Origin: a virus
Virus record (IMG/VR): IMGVR_UViG_3300045950_000011
Location: 1-24,112 of that record
Reading direction: 5' to 3' (one strand)
DNA length: 24,112 nucleotides
Within the stretch, counting starts at the first letter, position 1. The number at the start of each line of letters is the position of its first letter. The translations under genes were made by a program, and so were the position numbers. Under the pieces are notes generated by a model that saw nothing but the letters and a program-made list of their open reading frames with translations, made no database searches and was not told where the DNA came from. Shown piece by piece: positions 22,674-24,112 of this stretch.

Positions 22674-22725
22674 GCCGCGCACAGTACGCGCGCGCGCGGA
22701 GAGGATTAAGGCTGAAGCGCTTCAG
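22674..22725 (-). promoter_or_regulatory. Predicted late promoter of lysis operon with palindromic operator
   Basis: On the minus strand: CTGAAGCGCTTCAG (22725-22712), CC, -35 TTAATC (22709-22704), 17-bp spacer (22703-22687) with an alternating GC tract, -10 TACTGT (22686-22681), seven bases, then ATG. Same layout as before I and N; position corresponds to Mu Plys. Confidence 0.72.
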
Positions 22726-22756
22726 GAAAAGCAAAGCCCCGCACGGGGGCGGGGCT
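22726..22756 (-). terminator. Intrinsic terminator after the cargo gene
   Basis: On the minus strand, stem AGCCCCGC / GCGGGGCT (22756-22749 with 22742-22735), 6-base loop, followed by TTGCTTTTCC. It is a strong hairpin with a broken U-tract ending one base before the lysis-promoter palindrome. It insulates the lysis operon from the upstream middle genes. Confidence 0.85.
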
Positions 22757-22779
22757 AGGCGGTATTACGCTGGCACTGA

Positions 22780-23364
22780 TTAAGCAGGCTCTTTGCGATC
22801 CTTGTGCTCGATCGTAAGGAAGAACATGCCCAATTCCTTTATCAGGGTCAGCCTGACCCGCTTGTTGCCTTGAACGATTTCTTCTCCCTTGGAGCCATTT
22901 GCCAGATTATTCACGGCCACATTTGCCCACTTCATGCTGCCGGGCCATTCTGGCATGACGTTGTTGAACAGGAGTGCAATGCAGGTCACATTGCCGATGT
23001 TGATGGCGACATCGTCTTTAACGGCACCGTACATCATCGTCACGCGATTGATGCTGTCCGGTTCACCCATGACTTCAAGGGATACCAGCGCTTTGATTTG
23101 GTCTGTCTGTCCCATCATGCGCCGCTCTCCGGTATTCAATGGAGCTTCATTCAGCGTCATCCCGAACTGCTCAAACCCTTTTATGGATTGGCTGTAAGGA
23201 ACGCCAATGCTGGGGCCGAAATCCAGTTTCTTGGATTCTTGCTGAGGAACTGGTGCCTTGGATTCCTGGCCTCCGCTAATTACCGACACCAGCCCGGCGA
23301 TCAAAGCTGCACCAACCAGAGCGCCCACCACCTCTTTTCCGCTCAATTTCTTGTGGAAATCCAT
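22780..23364 (-). CDS. Membrane-anchored protein of unknown function (moron candidate)
   Basis: A 194-aa protein I do not recognise. Residues 12-31 (VVGALVGAALIAGLVSVISG) form one membrane anchor; the basic residues before it suggest the rest is periplasmic. The remainder (about 45-190) is a mixed alpha/beta domain without visible catalytic motif: SIKGFEQFGMTLNEAPLNTG, MMYGAVKDDVAINIGNVTCI, RLTLIKELGMFFLTIEHKDR. A strong GGGAGG site precedes the ATG. Base composition is clearly poorer in GC than the flanking phage genes, and it lies between the activator gene and the lysis promoter, with its own terminator. This is where accessory genes are inserted in Mu-like phages; a lysogenic-conversion role is possible but unproven. 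Confidence 0.8.
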   Translation of the reverse strand: MDFHKKLSGKEVVGALVGAALIAGLVSVISGGQESKAPVPQQESKKLDFGPSIGVPYSQSIKGFEQFGMTLNEAPLNTGERRMMGQTDQIKALVSLEVMGEPDSINRVTMMYGAVKDDVAINIGNVTCIALLFNNVMPEWPGSMKWANVAVNNLANGSKGEEIVQGNKRVRLTLIKELGMFFLTIEHKDRKEPA

Positions 23365-23394
23365 CGATCCCTCCCTTCGTTAAGTTACCGCACT

Positions 23395-23784
23395 CTAAAA
23401 CAGGCTGACCTGCCTGTCATCCATCAACTCGTCGCAGATCGCATAGATTTGCCGCTCGGTCAGCCCGTATTCCAGCGCCAGGCTGCGTACTGACTCGCCT
23501 TTGATGCGGCGGCGCCTGATCTCCGTGTCGCGCACGGCACGCAGGGCGCGCTCAGCCTTGGGCAGGTCGAAGTGCTCGTCGCCGCCGAACATGGACTGCA
23601 GCTTCTCGGCGGCCTCGCGCCCCAACAACTGCACTAGGTAGTGGTCATCCTCCAGCTCCAGCTTGGGCACGTACAGCCGCACGCCGCCGCGCGCCTGCAC
23701 CAGCTTCATGGTGAGCGGCAGGCCGATCCCGGCGACGATATTCTGCAGGATCGGCGGCAACAGGTCGGTATCAATCTCGATCAT
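23395..23784 (-). CDS. Mor/C-family late or middle transcription activator
   Basis: A 129-aa protein, the same size as Mu Mor. The start at 23782-23784 (MIEIDTDLLPPILQNIVAGI) has AAGGGA before it and overlaps the GemA-like stop (ATGA). Residues 1-60 form the dimerisation part with the family's LYVPKLELEDDHYLVQLLG; the C-terminal helix-turn-helix is IRRRRIKGESVRSLALEYGL followed by TERQIYAICDEL. Mor and C bind as dimers to dyads next to poor -35 regions and recruit RNA polymerase. Only one such gene is in the window; it is the best candidate for the palindrome-binding regulator of the three late promoters. Confidence 0.92.
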   Translation of the reverse strand: MIEIDTDLLPPILQNIVAGIGLPLTMKLVQARGGVRLYVPKLELEDDHYLVQLLGREAAEKLQSMFGGDEHFDLPKAERALRAVRDTEIRRRRIKGESVRSLALEYGLTERQIYAICDELMDDRQVSLF

Positions 23785-24112
23785 TTCCCTTGCTCCGTCC
23801 TGTGCTGCCTGGTGCGCTCCAGCACGCCGGCCAGCAGCCACAGTTCGCCCTGGTCCATCATCTCCAGCTTGCGGTCGATGCCGTGCTGGCGCTTGGCCGC
23901 GCCCTCGGCGTAGGCTTTGCCCACGCCCATGTCGATGCACACCGCGCAGATCTTGCGCAGCAGAGGCTGGCGGTCGGCGGAGGCGCGCTTGATGAAGGCC
24001 CACTCGTTGGGCTTCTTGACCTGGATTCCGTGCGCCTTCATCAGCTCTGCCAAGTGATCGAGCACCTTCCTGCGCCCTTGCCAATCCAACGCCGCTGCCG
24101 AACGAACGAGCG
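23781..24112 (-). CDS. GemA-like protein, Mu gp16 (DUF1018), 5' part missing
   Basis: The frame is open to the right edge, so the N-terminus lies outside; 109 codons are visible. It contains the C-terminal part of the gp16/GemA family: QGRRKVLDHLAELMKAHGIQ, DRQPLLRKICAVCIDMGVGK, AKRQHGIDRKLEMMDQGELW, LLAGVLERTRQH. GemA in Mu affects host gene expression and DNA supercoiling in the middle of the lytic cycle. It is translationally coupled to the activator gene by ATGA. Confidence 0.82.
   Translation of the reverse strand, partial: LVRSAAALDWQGRRKVLDHLAELMKAHGIQVKKPNEWAFIKRASADRQPLLRKICAVCIDMGVGKAYAEGAAKRQHGIDRKLEMMDQGELWLLAGVLERTRQHRTEQGK

Noticed and set aside
22687-22699. CG-rich alternating run considered as an origin or repeat element
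   Set aside because: It is short and exactly inside the 17-bp promoter spacer, so it is better explained as promoter DNA.
1-24112. CRISPR array, insertion sequence or Mu end within the window
   Set aside because: No regularly spaced repeats, no transposase gene and no terminal inverted repeats were found; only the late region of the prophage is present.

Overview
The window is the late half of a Mu-like (transposable, contractile-tailed) prophage, read from the minus strand: transcription runs from high to low coordinates, and every supported protein gene lies on that strand. Gene order follows phage Mu almost exactly: GemA/gp16, a Mor/C activator, the lysis block, terminase, portal, F, G, protease I with nested scaffold Z, capsid cement, major head T, gp35-gp38, sheath L, tube, tail chaperones, tape measure, N, P, gp45-gp48 and tail fibre. 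The left edge cuts the tail-fibre gene and the right edge cuts the GemA-like gene. Transposase, repressor and Mu ends are outside the window. High GC, the protein families and the codon use suggest a proteobacterial host, probably a betaproteobacterium; that placement is inference.

Layout from right to left. 24112-23395: end of the middle region (GemA-like protein and a 129-aa Mor/C-family activator). 23364-22780: a less GC-rich membrane-anchored cargo gene of unknown function, closed by a strong terminator. 22725-21087: promoter, small Cys-rich protein, holin, lytic transglycosylase, Rz and an embedded Rz1. 21090-19702: zinc-finger protein, DUF2730-like protein, gp26-like winged helix, small terminase. 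19718-14676: large terminase, portal, F with a C-terminal extra domain, a tRNA-like structure, and G, ending at a terminator. 14467-10069: promoter, protease/scaffold, cement, major head, completion proteins. 10056-5520: tail terminator region, sheath, tube, chaperone pair made by frameshifting, tape measure. 5515-1: promoter, N, P, baseplate proteins, tail fibre.

The most interesting signal is a family of three near-identical late promoters, upstream of the lysis operon, of I and of N. Their positions resemble those of Mu Plys, PI and PP. Each has the palindrome CTGAAGCGCTTCAG (or a one-base variant), two bases, a TTAA-type -35, exactly 17 bp, and a -10 lying only 6-7 nt before an ATG that has no Shine-Dalgarno. 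This predicts activator-dependent, leaderless late mRNAs, and the Mor/C protein encoded at 23784-23395 is the obvious candidate regulator.

Other points of interest: a clear -1 frameshift site joining two tail chaperone frames, a tRNA-like element between F and G, mutually exclusive hairpins behind the major head gene, a hydrophobic N-terminal extension on the major head protein, and a nuclease-like C-terminal domain on F.
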